A stretch of DNA of 64,000 nucleotides, from the NCBI RefSeq assembly GCF_037975245.1, contig NC_092568.1, forward strand, positions 29,516,001 to 29,580,000. Direction: 5' to 3'. The position numbers and the translations under genes were made by a program. Of this stretch, positions 52,601 through 62,925 are shown in pieces; position 1 is the first letter of the stretch, and every line of letters starts with the position of its first letter. This DNA is from Apostichopus japonicus (lineage: Eukaryota; Echinodermata; Holothuroidea; Aspidochirotida; Stichopodidae). The notes under the pieces were generated by a model, which was not told the origin of the DNA, did no database searches, and was given only the letters and a program-made list of their open reading frames with translations.

Positions 52601-53984
52601 TCCCCCCAGAAAAAAGTGCAAAAGAACAAAGAAACTATACATATATATATATAAAATGGAATGGACGTAGGCGGATACAATTAAAGATACAAGATACATG
52701 CACAAAACGCCTCTACACACACACACACGCACACGTACGGTACAAACTGCATGACCATGATTGAGTACTGATATATCTGACGAACGCATAAGACGCGTGC
52801 ATAACACGAACAGATATAAATCCGACCGACAATATAATATTTAAAGGAATTTCTGCTTCGAATTTTCAAGGTTTTTTCGTCAACTCTTTTCAAGAACGGC
52901 AAACAAAAAATATTGTTCAAGAAAAACCCTCCATCAGTTTTAATCATGCATAAAGTCAAGAGAGTAATTATATTAATTGGTCAGTTGACCGATTGATCCC
53001 GTTTTTCGTCGTTGTTGACTGTTTACCGATATTGGTCATCAATCAAGATGACCTGAGACTTAAGTCCATACATACTGTAGAGAGGCGACTCGGCGATATA
53101 CAACTGCGCGGACATCTATTAAATAAATATAATAAATAAAATAAAAACATAAATAATAAATACCATCCTTCCATGCACCAATGGGATCGATTTTTTTTAA
53201 TCCATTCAATATAATTATTTTTTGTGGTAATATTTTATGGTAGATGTAAGATTTGCAATATGACGCATCGTCAATTAATATCAGTCGAATTTAAGCACGT
53301 TGCGATAGATATTACAAGATGTAAATTATCCTAAAATTTAATCATCAACATTTCTTTGGGTGGTTCTTAAAGCATTTATTTATTTTTATTTGTAGTAAAA
53401 ATTCGATAAATTTGGTGCCGCTATTCCGCATACGGGAATCTCGTATCAATGTAGTGCATAATCTAGCTGGAAATAAATTGTGAAATTTCATTTCATATAT
53501 AATGTAATAAAAAGTGGAAAATTTTTGAACTTTTCCAACTTGTCGATTTAAACGTGATTAATACTAAAATGTGAAAAATGTGTCCGGAAAACGGAAATCA
53601 AACGGAACCATTCATGAGCTGATAACTCGAATAAATAATGGCAATGATACCTTCAGCCCAACGTCCTGTATGCAAATTATGTAAAGACTAGGCTTGGAAA
53701 CATCAAGAGTTGTATCAGGGCTTAATTATAAATTCAATGGTTTTCAAGATTTACTAGAGATATTAAAATATCCGAAGATAATGGTGACAAGATATAGAGA
53801 ATATAATCCGTTTGTGATTATTTCACTGGTGGCGCGATGTATTATTGCTTGCAAACACGGTTGGATGTTCAATTAAGAGATCACGATGGTTATAAATTAA
53901 AACCTACATCATATAATACACACACATATTATATATGTATACGTTGTATATATATGTACGTTGCATATACGTTGTATACATATA
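49648..53984. other. Gene-free AT-rich sequence
   Basis: C runs at 51233-51247 and 52493-52506, a (CA)n run at 52714-52732, and AT-rich filling. Open frames here are short and carry no recognizable domain. Confidence 0.45.
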
Positions 53985-53992
53985 TATACATA

Positions 53993-54955
53993 CACTGGCG
54001 GATCCAAGGGGGGGGGGCAAGGGGGGCATCCGCTAAATCATATGATTGGAAATTAAAAAATCGAGAGGAATAGCAATGGTAGACTAGTCTAAACCTTTTC
54101 GTTTTCTGGTTTAAAATTAAATGCAGAGCTCCCAACTGACCCGCAATTCGCGGGAATTAGACCCGCATTCTAACACCCAAACCCGCTGACACGCACAAGC
54201 GTCCGAAAAAACCGCGTTGTAATTGTCAAGTATACATAAAAAATTTGCATCAAATTTTGACTTAGCAACCATCATTTCTTTGGCATTTAGCATAATAGAG
54301 TATAAAACCTCCTTTACAGCATCATTTGAACCTCAAATTAGCCTATATTTCTTTTCATTGGGGCGAGCAGCGAACATTTTCATGCCACGGGAAAGAATGA
54401 ATTATCACCTACTATTCAATTTATTGATGTTACACACAAAAAAATGCATAATTCTCCGAAAATTTTGGGTGACAAAAGCCTTTCTAAGTGCCACCATTTT
54501 ACATGTAGGCATCACCAGGATTCCAAAAAAATTCAAAAGGGGAGGGGGACACCCCCTCCCCTTATACCCCTCCCCCAGGACTGCGATTCGTGGCATGGAC
54601 CAGCATTTGCCTTCTCAAGAGTTGGGAGCTATGTAAATGTATGAGCACGAGGATTTACAGTTTAACACCATTTTGCAGTTACAGGCTGGTTGTAAGAAAT
54701 TTATAACCTATGAGAAATAAAATTTCTTGAGAAAGATGATCCCAACTTTGTTTTATAAATATTTTAGAAAATTACACCTGGGAAACATTTTTTTAGAAGT
54801 AAATTAACATCACCATTGTACACTTTTGTTGCACCAAATTGCATCTGAGGGCATTCAGCAATAGAAAATTTTCCAAAGGGGAGGGGTGCCCCTCCCCCAT
54901 ATCACTCTAATGCCACTTTGGCCCCTCCCAAACAAAGGCTCTGGATCCGCCAGTG
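53993..54955. mobile_element. DNA transposon (hAT/P-type 8-bp duplication), non-autonomous
   Basis: The termini CACTGGCGGATCCA are a perfect 14-bp inverted repeat, and TATACATA lies directly outside both ends (53985-53992 and 54956-54963). The 963-bp body contains G/C homopolymer runs near its ends and a 137-codon open frame (54223-54636) that I do not recognize. The 8-bp duplication fits hAT or P superfamilies. The third base of the end (CAC) departs from the hAT consensus YARNG, so the superfamily is open. Confidence 0.88.
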
Positions 54956-54971
54956 TATACATATAAATAAA

Positions 54972-54974
54972 TAA

Positions 54975-55010
<36 letters not shown>

Positions 55011-55018
55011 ATGTATAT
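54972..55018 (+). repeat. (AT)n/(GT)n microsatellite between two transposons
   Basis: An AT run followed by GT repeats fills the 63 bp between the element ending at 54955 and the one starting at 55019. Both seem to have inserted into one AT-rich tract. Confidence 0.9.
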
Positions 55019-55061
55019 CAGGCGCGTATCCAGGATTTTCAAACCCGGGGGGCGCGAATTA

Positions 55062-55165
55062 CTATCTAAGCGGAGCGCCACCATCGGTTGGCGCGCAGCG
55101 TACAAGAAAATTTCTGGTTTTGAAACCCCCCAGATCACCGGAAACGGCACTTCACGGGCTTGAAA
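55062..55165 (+). repeat. Shared subterminal module, copy 1
   Basis: The module reads CTATCTAAGCGGAGCGCCAC, then GGTTGGCGCG, AGCGTACAAGAAAATTT and CCCAGATCACCGGAAACGGC. It lies about 45 bp inside the left end at 55019. The GC-rich part can fold, with AGCGGAGCGCCA facing TTGGCGCGCAGC. Confidence 0.7.
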
Positions 55166-55705
55166 TGACCAACCAGATGTACACTTTTTGCCTGAGAACC
55201 AAGTATTTCCTAATAGTTTTTTTTCCATCCATAACCTTTTTGAAGATTGTCAACCCGGCACACATCATGTTCGACCTGATCGCATCTCCTGTGGGTCTTT
55301 GCTTTTGTAGGTGATTCTACGTCGCGGCCCACAATACTCGTCAGCCCCACTTTTCAAGGTTTTAAGCCCCATATTTGTTCAGAATTTGAAAATTCACATT
55401 CCTCGTGAATAAACTCACTTCAAAACATACCCATAATCTTGTACAAAATTTCATCTATGGACAACCAATATAGAAAAAACTTCCTTCAACCCCTAACAGA
55501 CCGGTCAAAATTGCACGAGTAGAGGGAAGTGTGATGTAGAATGTTGGTCAGAAATTTTCGAAAATTCAGACACAGTTAATTTATTGGTGTACAAATATTA
55601 AAACCTGTTATAACGGCTATTATAAAACTTGGTTGAAGGAAATGAAAAAATAGCAGATATTTCCGAAACCGAACACTACACACATAGGCGTAGGAGGCGC
55701 GGCAG

Positions 55706-56067
55706 CAGTGGCGGAGCTAGGGGTATTGGTCAGGAGTGGCGAGAATGGTCTGAAGGGGCGCTTTCGACACTATCTAAGCGGAGCGCCACCACTGGTTGGC
55801 GCGTAGCGTACAGAAAATTTTTGAGTAAAGTTACTCCCTAGATCGCCGGAAATGACCCTTTCTGGGCCTGGCTAATTTGCAGATAAACGAAGAATAAGGT
55901 GTCATCGCCAAATTACACCAACAAAATGTGACAAATGTCAATAAGTAGATGAGAGCGCAATAAAAAAGTCAATAATCTAGAATAATTCAAAAGTGGTAAA
56001 GAGCTGAAAAAGGCGCCAGCCGTCAGGGGGCATCGGCCCCCCTGACCATATGGACGCTCCGCCACTG
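55706..56067. mobile_element. hAT-like MITE inserted in another transposon end
   Basis: CAGTGGCGGAGC starts the element and its exact reverse complement ends it. The flanks CGCGGCAG (55698-55705) and CGCGGCGG (56068-56075) agree at 7 of 8 positions. Removing the 362 bp rejoins a G-rich sequence beginning CATAGGCGTAGGAGGCG, the terminus of a different family also present at 63871. No coding capacity. Confidence 0.8.
55771..55868 (+). repeat. Shared subterminal module, copy 2
   Basis: Same module about 65 bp inside the MITE at 55706, whose terminal repeat is different. It reads GGAGCGCCACCACTGGTTGG and ends with AGATCGCCGGAAATGACCC. Confidence 0.7.
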
Positions 56068-56400
56068 CGCGGCGGGGGTGCAGGCCCTAATTCGCCATTA
56101 CTAATGTAAAAGAGAGTTTTGACATAATTGGACCTCCATGCTTTTTATACATCTACATGAGACATGTCGTTGTTTACATTAGCATCCCGCGTTATACTGC
56201 GCAATTTTAACGGACCGTACGGTACATGATGGCATGCGATGTAATAACCGATGCTTGCTTATATGATATTGACATGAGCACATTGAATTTTTGGTTATAT
56301 TTTCAGGCAAGTCGGACAGTTTTGAGGCTTTTCATCCTGGAACGCGATTTTCATGCTCACTGATATGATGTGATATCTGCTGTTTGAGTTACAAATTCGA

Positions 56401-56633
56401 ACAGGCGCGTAGCGAGGAATTTGCCAAGGGAGGGGCGAAGCCTGTAGGCAAATTATCTAAGCGTAGCGCCACCACAGGTTGGCGCGAAGCGTACAAGAAA
56501 ATTTTGGCCGAAAATGCCTCCCAGATCGCTGGAAATGGCACTACCCAGGACCATTTGTTAGCGCGAAGCGTACAAGCAAATTTTGGCCGAAAATGTCTCC
56601 CAGATCGCTGGAAATGACACTTTCCCAGGCCTT
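56401..56633 (+). repeat. Orphan element end CAGGCGCGTAGCGAGG with module copy 3 and a partial copy
   Basis: Positions 56411-56426 have the look of a left terminus followed by GGGAGGGGCG. The module follows at 56452, and part of it is repeated at 56556 (GCGCGAAGCGTACAAG, then AGATCGCTGGAAATG). I found no matching right terminus in the window. Confidence 0.55.
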
Positions 56634-56984
56634 GTAAGTTGCCTCTAAGCACTTTCCATTTTGAAATTACTTATCGATATCATTTAAAAAATGCTGAATG
56701 GGGGGGGGGGCGGGCGGTCGCCCCCATCCCAAAATGCGTCATGTTCCCCGACGACACGGTCGAGTTCGAGACCAGCCACAGTTGGTTTCATAGCACAATT
56801 CTACACACGCGTTATGATAGACCATATATAGTATATATATATATATAGATCATTAGTGAGAGAGGAAAATGGAAACGTCAAAAAATGGAGTTGTCGGTGT
56901 GAGGGGCAGCGACGTAGCCAGGAATTTGAAAGGGGGGGAGCACTTTTTGCGATTGATATGGATTTTCAAAGTTGTAGGCACGAC

Positions 56985-57077
56985 TATCTGAGCGGAGCGC
57001 CACCATCAGTTGGCGCGGATCGTACAAGAAAATTTTGGGTTTTACAAATCCCCCAGATGGCCGGAAACGGCCCTTCC
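56985..57077 (+). repeat. Shared subterminal module, copy 4
   Basis: Lies about 80 bp inside the 2.2-kb element at 56907. It reads CTATCTGAGCGGAGCGCCAC, then AGTTGGCGCGGATCGTACAA and CCCAGATGGCCGGAAACGG. Confidence 0.7.
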
Positions 57078-57210
57078 CGAATGTTCATTATGGTTCCCTG
57101 GCCTCTTGCTAACTTGAGACACCTCATTCAATATCACTTTTAAACCCAAAAAAACAAACGAGTTAAAAAAGTACGTAATTCAATCATACATAATGTATTA
57201 GCAAGGTACA

Positions 57211-58110
57211 CAAGGGCGGCGGAAGCACTTTTAATCTGGGGGGGGGGGGGGGCACCGACGTCAAAGGGCACTTTGCAGAAATTCGATTGGACTGATGCAG
57301 CCTGACTTTTAGTACCCTTTATAAATCTTATTGTATTATCTTATTTGCGTATACACATCACTCCATCAACGCCCCCCCCCCCCCCCGTATTAGTAGTCTT
57401 ACTTTTCAACTTCTGATACTTGTAGATACAAAGATAGGCCAGAAATGTCTTTGATACAACCATAGCCAGTAATTGTCTTTGATACAACTGTAGCTAGTAA
57501 ATGTTTATCGAAAAGGCTGTTTTGGAACTTGGAACGCCGATCGCGACAACAACAGGCAACAAAGTGCTGCAGCTCTATACATATAAAGTCTGTTAATCAA
57601 CGATAGGCTTATTTGACTGTGGAATGTTCTCAACTGAAATTTTATCTGCGTTAACGGGTTCTTAAGTAGATGTTAAAAACTGACAAGATCGTATCCTAGT
57701 CTTTTTCGGCGGGTAGAGTATTGAATGAAACGGCACGCGATATGAATGACAGCCTAGATGACAGAAGAATAGGTCACCTAATTTAGCCATAATCTTGCTA
57801 CGTTCATTTCAATAGTTTTTCCTGTCTAGACTCTTAAACTCGTCCATCAAGCTTATGGATTTGAATTATGGGTGTTCTAATAAAAAAGATAACTTGGCCA
57901 AAAAAAGTGTAGGCCCGGGCCTACAGTGCTACATACTGGCTACGCCCCTGAGAGTTCTAAATTAGGATTAGATCTCTTACTGAAATATCGCTAACCTAAT
58001 AAGGTGATCAAGAGTACAAGTGTATGTAGAAAAAGGGCACATTTTTAACCTGAGGAAAAGTGGGGGGGGGGGGCACTTGCCCCCTGTGCCCCCCGGTTCC
58101 GCCGCCCTTG
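57211..58110. mobile_element. hAT-like element nested in the 2.2-kb element
   Basis: CAAGGGCGGCGGAA is a perfect 14-bp terminal inverted repeat. The flanks AAGGTACA (57203-57210) and AACGTACA (58111-58118) match at 7 of 8 positions. CAAGG agrees with the hAT consensus YARNG. The 900-bp body has poly-G/poly-C tracts and holds a sequence (57396-57950) that is repeated outside it at 58127-58418. Confidence 0.82.
57396..57950 (+). repeat. First copy of a diverged direct repeat with a hAT-like right end
   Basis: Shares long words with 58127-58418, such as CTTACTTTTCAACTTCTGAT and GGCGGGTAGAGT. It ends in CTGGCTACGCCCCTG, which is the inverted form of the common hAT-type end CAGGGGCGTAGCCAG. It lies inside the element at 57211-58110. 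Confidence 0.7.
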
Positions 58111-58126
58111 AACGTACATGTACAGA

Positions 58127-58418
58127 GTAGTCTTACTTTTCAACTTCTGATACTTGTAGATACAAAGATAGTCCAGAAATGTCTTTGATACAACTGTATA
58201 GCTAGTAAATGTTTAAGTTAGCCTAATAAGAGAAGGCGAGAGCTATCCGACGATTGCCGTCTGATGCAAATTTGTCAAGTGTTTTCTCAACTGAAATATT
58301 ATCTGCGTAAAAGGTTTCTTAACTACATGTTAAAAAACTGACAAGATCGGATCCTATAGTCTTTTCGGCGGGTAGAGTGTTGAATGAAACTATCGTGCTA
58401 CATACTGGTTACGCCCTG
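58127..58418 (+). repeat. Second copy of the diverged direct repeat
   Basis: Starts with the same TAGTCTTACTTTTCAACTTC as the first copy and ends in the slightly changed CTGGTTACGCCCTG. It is shorter than the first copy because of internal deletions. Confidence 0.7.
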
Positions 58419-59189
58419 ATCATATGATATCATTATCAGCAGGTTTTGTTTCCTGTTTAAATTCTTTTACATGTTCTTTTACATAATATATCAGAAAGAC
58501 AAAAATAGTGCTCTTTTACAATTTTTCCAGTAGGATGATTCTTGTTTATTGTCCAATGCCTGGACTTTAATACATTTGACGAACTTAACTGATGGACAAT
58601 ATAAACTTTCATATTTTGTAATACAGCCAGATGTGCAGTGGCCTAAAAACAAATATCGTTATCGCAGTGTATTAGCAGTGTAATAATTATTTATAGGAAG
58701 TGCGTATCACGTACGATTGCTAGCTTAGCTTCATAACATGCTGTTCGTGCAACAAGTTAGGACGACTCATTGAACGCACGTTGTCGACGTTGTTGTGCAG
58801 ACAGTCCGTGACATTCCATAGAGTGCGGTTAGGTCGGCAATATGTATTTTATTACGCAGTGGCCAACTGTATGCTTGTAATTGGCCATAAGCTAAATTTA
58901 GCTAATTGCATCTGCCAAACTAAGTAAGTGTCAGTAGGCGTGAATGTTACTACGATTACAATCGAGTTAACGGAGCTGACGAGTATTCAAGATCAAAAGA
59001 GCACTGACAACATACCATGCTAAAAAACGACAGTTTAAAAAAAAAATCGACACTGAAAGGGGGGGGGGAGCGGTCGCTCCCCCTGCTCCCCCTGGCTACG
59101 TCCCTGGTAAGGGGTAAGGTGAGTCACACTGTTACGAAATCATTGATCCGTCACTGGCTACCCTTCAGCGCTGTAATGATGTCACTGTT

Positions 59190-59350
59190 CCTCTTTCTCT
59201 TCCCGGTGTCTTCGCGTTTTGCTTTTACTCCCTCTTTTTCTCCTTTTTCTCTCTTTCTTCTTTTTCTTTTCCCTTCCTTCCTCTCCTCCTCTTTTTCCCC
59301 CTCTTTTTTTCCTTTTTTCTTCTCTTTTTTTTTCTCTTCCCTTTTTCTTA
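59190..59350 (+). repeat. Polypyrimidine tract
   Basis: CTTT/CCTT/TCTC-rich stretch of about 160 bp close to the right end of the composite element. The Phe/Ser-rich and Lys/Glu-rich frames across it are by-products of this composition. Confidence 0.9.
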
Positions 59351-59404
59351 CCCGGGGGGCGCGCGCCCCCAACGCCCCCCCCTGGATACGCACCTGTATA
59401 TATA

Positions 59405-61235
59405 CAACGTACAACTGTTGCTTCATGACGTTTTCATGATATTGACAGCCAAAAATGTCAGAAAAACGAAGGTGAACTGGAAGGAAACTGGTGTGATCGC
59501 CAAATGTTGATATTTTCTATAACTGGTACGAAGGAATCAAATGGAATTTAACTAGGATTATACTTCTCTCAAATATCCTACAAGTGAAAGAAATTATATA
59601 AACCTATGAAATATTCACTTTTATGACGAAACAAAGGCATTATTTATTGTCATTTAGTGAACAAGATCAGAATACAGAAAAGCAAGTAATGGAAAGAAGA
59701 AAGAAATCCACGTATCATTTATTCATTTTATATTTATTTCCATCTTCTAAGTACAAAGATTCCACCACCATAGGGGTCAAATCAAGCAAAGAAATGTAGA
59801 ATAATACAGAGCTTTGAAAGACCGAACAACAGTGTATAGGCATTACGATGGGTTTTTACATGTAACTTAATTTAGAGAGGAACGGATTTCCAATACCTCT
59901 TACTTCAAAGCAGTGGCGTGCACAAGATTTCAAAAGTGAGGGGGCGGGGGGGGGGGGGAATGGGGTGGGTTCGGCATTGCTAAATTTCCCTCGACTGAGT
60001 TAGGTAGGGGTATGAACTCTCTGGGGCGTGAAAAAGTTAAGAATCAAACCAAATTCATTAATTAGCCGCTCATAAACCGATACTGATGAAAAAAAGCTAG
60101 AAAAGTATGTCACTTTGATTAGTTGCAATATTTTATCAATTTGATTAGGTTTGGGAGGAAACTGGAAAACCCAACACAAAAAACACCTGTTTTTCACAGT
60201 TTGTGCCTTTTCCAAGTAAACTGGTTATGAAATCAGAAACAGGTTGTCATGGTCCCCACCTTGAGATTCCCCCTCCCCACCCACAAATTACAGCGTAAAT
60301 GAAAGACTTCTTGAAATACAAGTTCATATCAGTCAAAGCAAGAATATAGGCTTGTAATATGGTGTACAACGACATAATAGTTATATTTTATATTACCAAG
60401 TAATTATAAAGAGAGGTGCAGTTTGCGTCCACTGATCAGCTGACCTTGAAGAGGATTCCAACGAGAGCAAGGAACAGTAAATTGCTGACTTTTTAAGCAA
60501 CAGACATCTACATCAAACATGCATGGTGATTATAAATGATAAAAATATACGAAATGTACAAAATATATCAGGTATTATAAATTTCAAGGTCGTAAACTTG
60601 CATAGTTTGCAGAGAGCCTTGGTGCAAGAAAGCAAGATAAACTAATTCCAATATAACTTTCACCACAAACATTTCATCACAAACACATCATTTCTATATG
60701 ACAATCCTATAAATCAAGTCTTCTAGTGGGGAAAGTTAGCCTTTTCTTACAAAGTCATTGTAGAGTTGAGAAATTCTTTTCCCCCAAATTTTGGGTAGCT
60801 TCTCACAGAATACACCCATTTTAAGAAAAATCAATGCCTTTCATGCTTTCTTTGAATACTAATTTAAGACAATGAAGGCACTCACTTTGCTCATTAAACC
60901 GTTGTTTGTAAAGGTATGCATATCACGGAACAAATACCCAATTCTTCCTAATTTGTTATATTCGAGTTAACTTTCACAGGATGGAATGAAAAACATATTA
61001 TTTTGCCCTTTCCTTAAAAAAAAAGTCCTCTTTTGATTTTCAAACAGTGTAATCACTATTCTCCTAACAGTATAAATTGGAAGACTCCATGTTTCTCCTG
61101 TGACTGTTAACTTGACACAGTGTCTTCGTGTGAAAGGCTTAAAAATCTTTACAAAGAAGTGAAATTGAAAACCCTTAAAACCCCAAGTTCGAAAGTTGTT
61201 TGGAGGAGGATTCCAAAATGTAGCTATCTGATTGG
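59405..61235 (-). other. Probable 3' UTR and downstream region of the FKBP2-like gene
   Basis: No coding frame is recognizable. On the minus strand, AATAAA hexamers (TTTATT on plus) at 59733-59738, 59718-59723 and 59643-59648 are candidate poly(A) signals and would give a 3' UTR of about 1.5 kb. A motif CAGTGGCGTGCACAAG at 59911-59926, followed by a poly-G tract, looks like the left end of a hAT-like element, but I found no matching right end. Confidence 0.35.
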
Positions 61236-61297
61236 TTAAAGTTCATCCTTCCCATCAATCTTCACCAGCTCTGTCTCAAAAACAAGGGTTGCTTTAG
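61236..61297 (-). CDS. FKBP2: FKBP2-like ER peptidyl-prolyl isomerase, last coding exon
   Basis: This exon follows a polypyrimidine tract and AG, completes an alanine codon split with the previous exon, and reads ATLVFETELVKI, the final beta strand of an FKBP domain including the pocket phenylalanine. It ends in KDEL followed by a stop. A C-terminal KDEL-type tetrapeptide retains soluble proteins in the endoplasmic reticulum; FKBP2 (FKBP13) in other animals carries a similar signal. The enzyme class catalyses cis-trans isomerization of prolyl bonds and helps proteins fold in the ER lumen. Together the three exons here encode 85-86 residues, the C-terminal part of the domain. The signal peptide and the first strand must lie beyond the right edge. 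FKBP14 is an alternative, but the absence of EF-hands before the KDEL favours FKBP2. Confidence 0.92.
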
Positions 61298-62044
61298 CTG
61301 AAAGGAAAAGATGGAAAACATTATTGTTTCAGCTGTACATCATAGTGAAGCCAACTGCACACTGAAACCCAACAGTTTCAACTCAACCGATGCATTGAAT
61401 AGGGAAAGTCATCCAACAGCCTCCAAACATAAACACAGTCAAATGGTCGCACTCACACATATACCAGTCAGATAACATGAGAGATATCCAATCATGTGTT
61501 GTGAATGTTTAAATGGATTGGCCAGAGTGATATAAGGAAAACTGGCTGTCATCTCATATTAACATGTTGCATAATTAATCAACTTGGTCGTTCATAACCA
61601 TAGGGTCTTTGTTCGACTACTTACGTATGTGGACTATTAAAGGCATTGAAGACTCGCATACAAAGAAACGTCTGATGCCGGTAATCTGTCCTAGTTTCGA
61701 ATGAGGTGCAACAGAAGTTTTAGACACCACCATCGATCCCAGAAAATACCCACACAGCTTGCTACTGACGGTAATAAGACACTAGTGTACAGTCAATACA
61801 TGCAGCTACGGTCAATACCCACAACACAGTGTACATAGCAGCGATGGACATCTCAGGTCCAGATAAAAGATAACAAGGTATCACGTTTCGTTACTGTCTG
61901 CATTTTGTAGCGACAAGAAGAAACATCACTTGCAAGCAACGGAAAGTTAACTTTTTCAGAGCGTGGCATGCGGTTTGGCGCAGTCTTCAATGCCTTTAAG
62001 TAGGCCTAATGATAATTGGAGCCAAACTAAAATTAACAACTCAC
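61298..62044 (-). other. Intron of the FKBP2-like gene
   Basis: This 747-bp interval has a GTGAG donor and a pyrimidine-rich acceptor (CTTTTCCTTTCAG) when read on the minus strand. It contains no recognizable repeat or open frame. Confidence 0.85.
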
Positions 62045-62127
62045 CGGGAATCTTAGGAGGGAAGCCTCTTTCTCCGTAGGCTAGGTGGTGAGGTATAGTT
62101 AGTGTCCTCTTCTCACCGATGCACATT
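62045..62127 (-). CDS. FKBP2: FKBP2-like ER peptidyl-prolyl isomerase, middle exon
   Basis: This 83-bp exon starts after TTTTGCAG and ends at a GTGAGT donor. It completes a Glu codon from the upstream exon and reads MCIGEKRTLTIP, then LAYGERGFPPKIP. These are the central strand and the loop around the pocket tyrosine (LAYG, equivalent to Tyr82 of FKBP12) of an FK506-binding domain, including the MC.GEKR motif typical of FKBP2. The phases (2 in, 1 out) join without a break to the exons on either side. The frame is intact, so the gene appears functional. Confidence 0.93.
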
Positions 62128-62276
62128 CTGCAAAATTAGGCATAAAATTTCTTTGGTTTACTTTTAATAACAACATTATTTATAGAAATGCATTATTGTA
62201 ACCAGCTTTTCATAGTCTGTGTATTTCATAAGGTCAAGAGGTGAACTCACTCCCTTTACTATGTAGAAGACCTGCA

Positions 62277-62287
62277 TATATATAATG

Positions 62288-62318
<31 letters not shown>

Positions 62319-62330
62319 ATGTATTATATA

Positions 62331-62388
<58 letters not shown>

Positions 62389-62392
62389 AATA
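62277..62392 (+). repeat. (AT)n microsatellite in the FKBP2-like intron
   Basis: AT run with repeated ATAATGTATTAT blocks at its left side. Confidence 0.95.
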
Positions 62393-62577
62393 TGATAATA
62401 TCCATGTGTTCTCCAAAAGAAAATATTATTAGACAAAAGCAGAGATGTATTAGATTTGACTCATAATTGACAAAGAAGGAGTACTGTTTGTAGATAAAAA
62501 CATATATATATATTGGAATTGTAAGCAAATAGTGTCTGAAGGTACGTCTTAACGATAATTATTTGTATTTAATGAGT

Positions 62578-62925
62578 GTTTCCATACCCAGGTTCATGGT
62601 ACTTCAATAGGTCCCAAAATGGCCCCAGGATATGCTTGTCTTGGAATGGGTTTAGTTGAAGAAAAATTGTGGGAAATTTGCAAAAACAAGCAGCAATGTG
62701 GTGTCGCTATATTGATGATATTTGGGTCTTTGGCCACATGGACTTCCAGCCTTTGAGGCTTTCATGAGAGGTCTCAACAATTTATACCCGGGTGAGCTTG
62801 AATTTACCTCATCCTTTGATTATCACTCTAACCCGCCCTCCTGTGTACGGACTGAAGAAGGTCAAATTAAAACCCTATTTGTAAAACCCACTTTTAAGAA
62901 CGTTTACCTAAATTGTACAGTATAA
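62578..62925 (+). pseudogene. Penelope-like element reverse transcriptase fragment, frameshifted
   Basis: One frame from 62589 reads GTSIGPKMAPGYA and then GMGLVEEKLW. A second frame from 62699 reads WCRYIDDIWVFG, the reverse transcriptase catalytic motif. A third frame, ending at 62925, continues with EAFMRGLNNLYPGELEF. The order GT..GPKMAP, YIDD, LN..YP..L.FT is typical of Penelope-like elements. Two frame changes within about 150 bp mean the copy is dead. The GIY-YIG domain that would follow is not seen here. The piece lies in an intron of the FKBP2-like gene, on the opposite strand. Assignment to Penelope rather than another retroelement rests on motif recall. Confidence 0.75.

Larger units (their letters stand above)
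56907..59106. mobile_element. hAT-like element, 2.2 kb, containing a nested element
   Basis: The ends CAGCGACGTAGCCAGG and, inverted, CAGGGACGTAGCCAGG match at 15 of 16 bases. The flanks GTGAGGGG (56899-56906) and GTAAGGGG (59107-59114) are an 8-bp duplication with one mismatch. The CAGNG start is the hAT consensus. Inside lies a complete second element (57211-58110). No transposase is recognizable. Confidence 0.82.
55019..59396. mobile_element. Composite hAT/P-like element enclosing other insertions
   Basis: The left end CAGGCGCGTATCCAGG and the inverted right end CAGGTGCGTATCCAGG match at 15 of 16 bases, so they may be the two ends of one element split by later insertions. The flanks are AT microsatellite (ATGTATAT left, TATATATA right) and do not give a clean duplication. 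The alternative is two unrelated copies of the same family. The interval contains elements at 55706-56067 and 56907-59106 and a long pyrimidine tract at 59190-59350. Confidence 0.5.

Noticed and set aside
54223..54636. 137-codon frame inside the 963-bp transposon as a transposase
   Set aside because: No transposase motif such as a zinc-finger BED or hAT dimerization region could be recognized, and the element is too small to be autonomous.
54996..55314. Open frames with GAPPSVGAQRTRKF, also at 56856-57143 and 55629-55841
   Set aside because: They translate the shared GC-rich transposon module. The frame and sense differ between copies, so this is not a protein family.
59017..59439. Phe/Ser/Leu-rich frame and its Lys/Glu-rich complement
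   Set aside because: Produced by the polypyrimidine tract at 59190-59350.
59911..60310. Possible hAT-like element starting CAGTGGCGTGCACAAG
   Set aside because: No inverted partner end or 8-bp duplication found, so it is not listed as an element.
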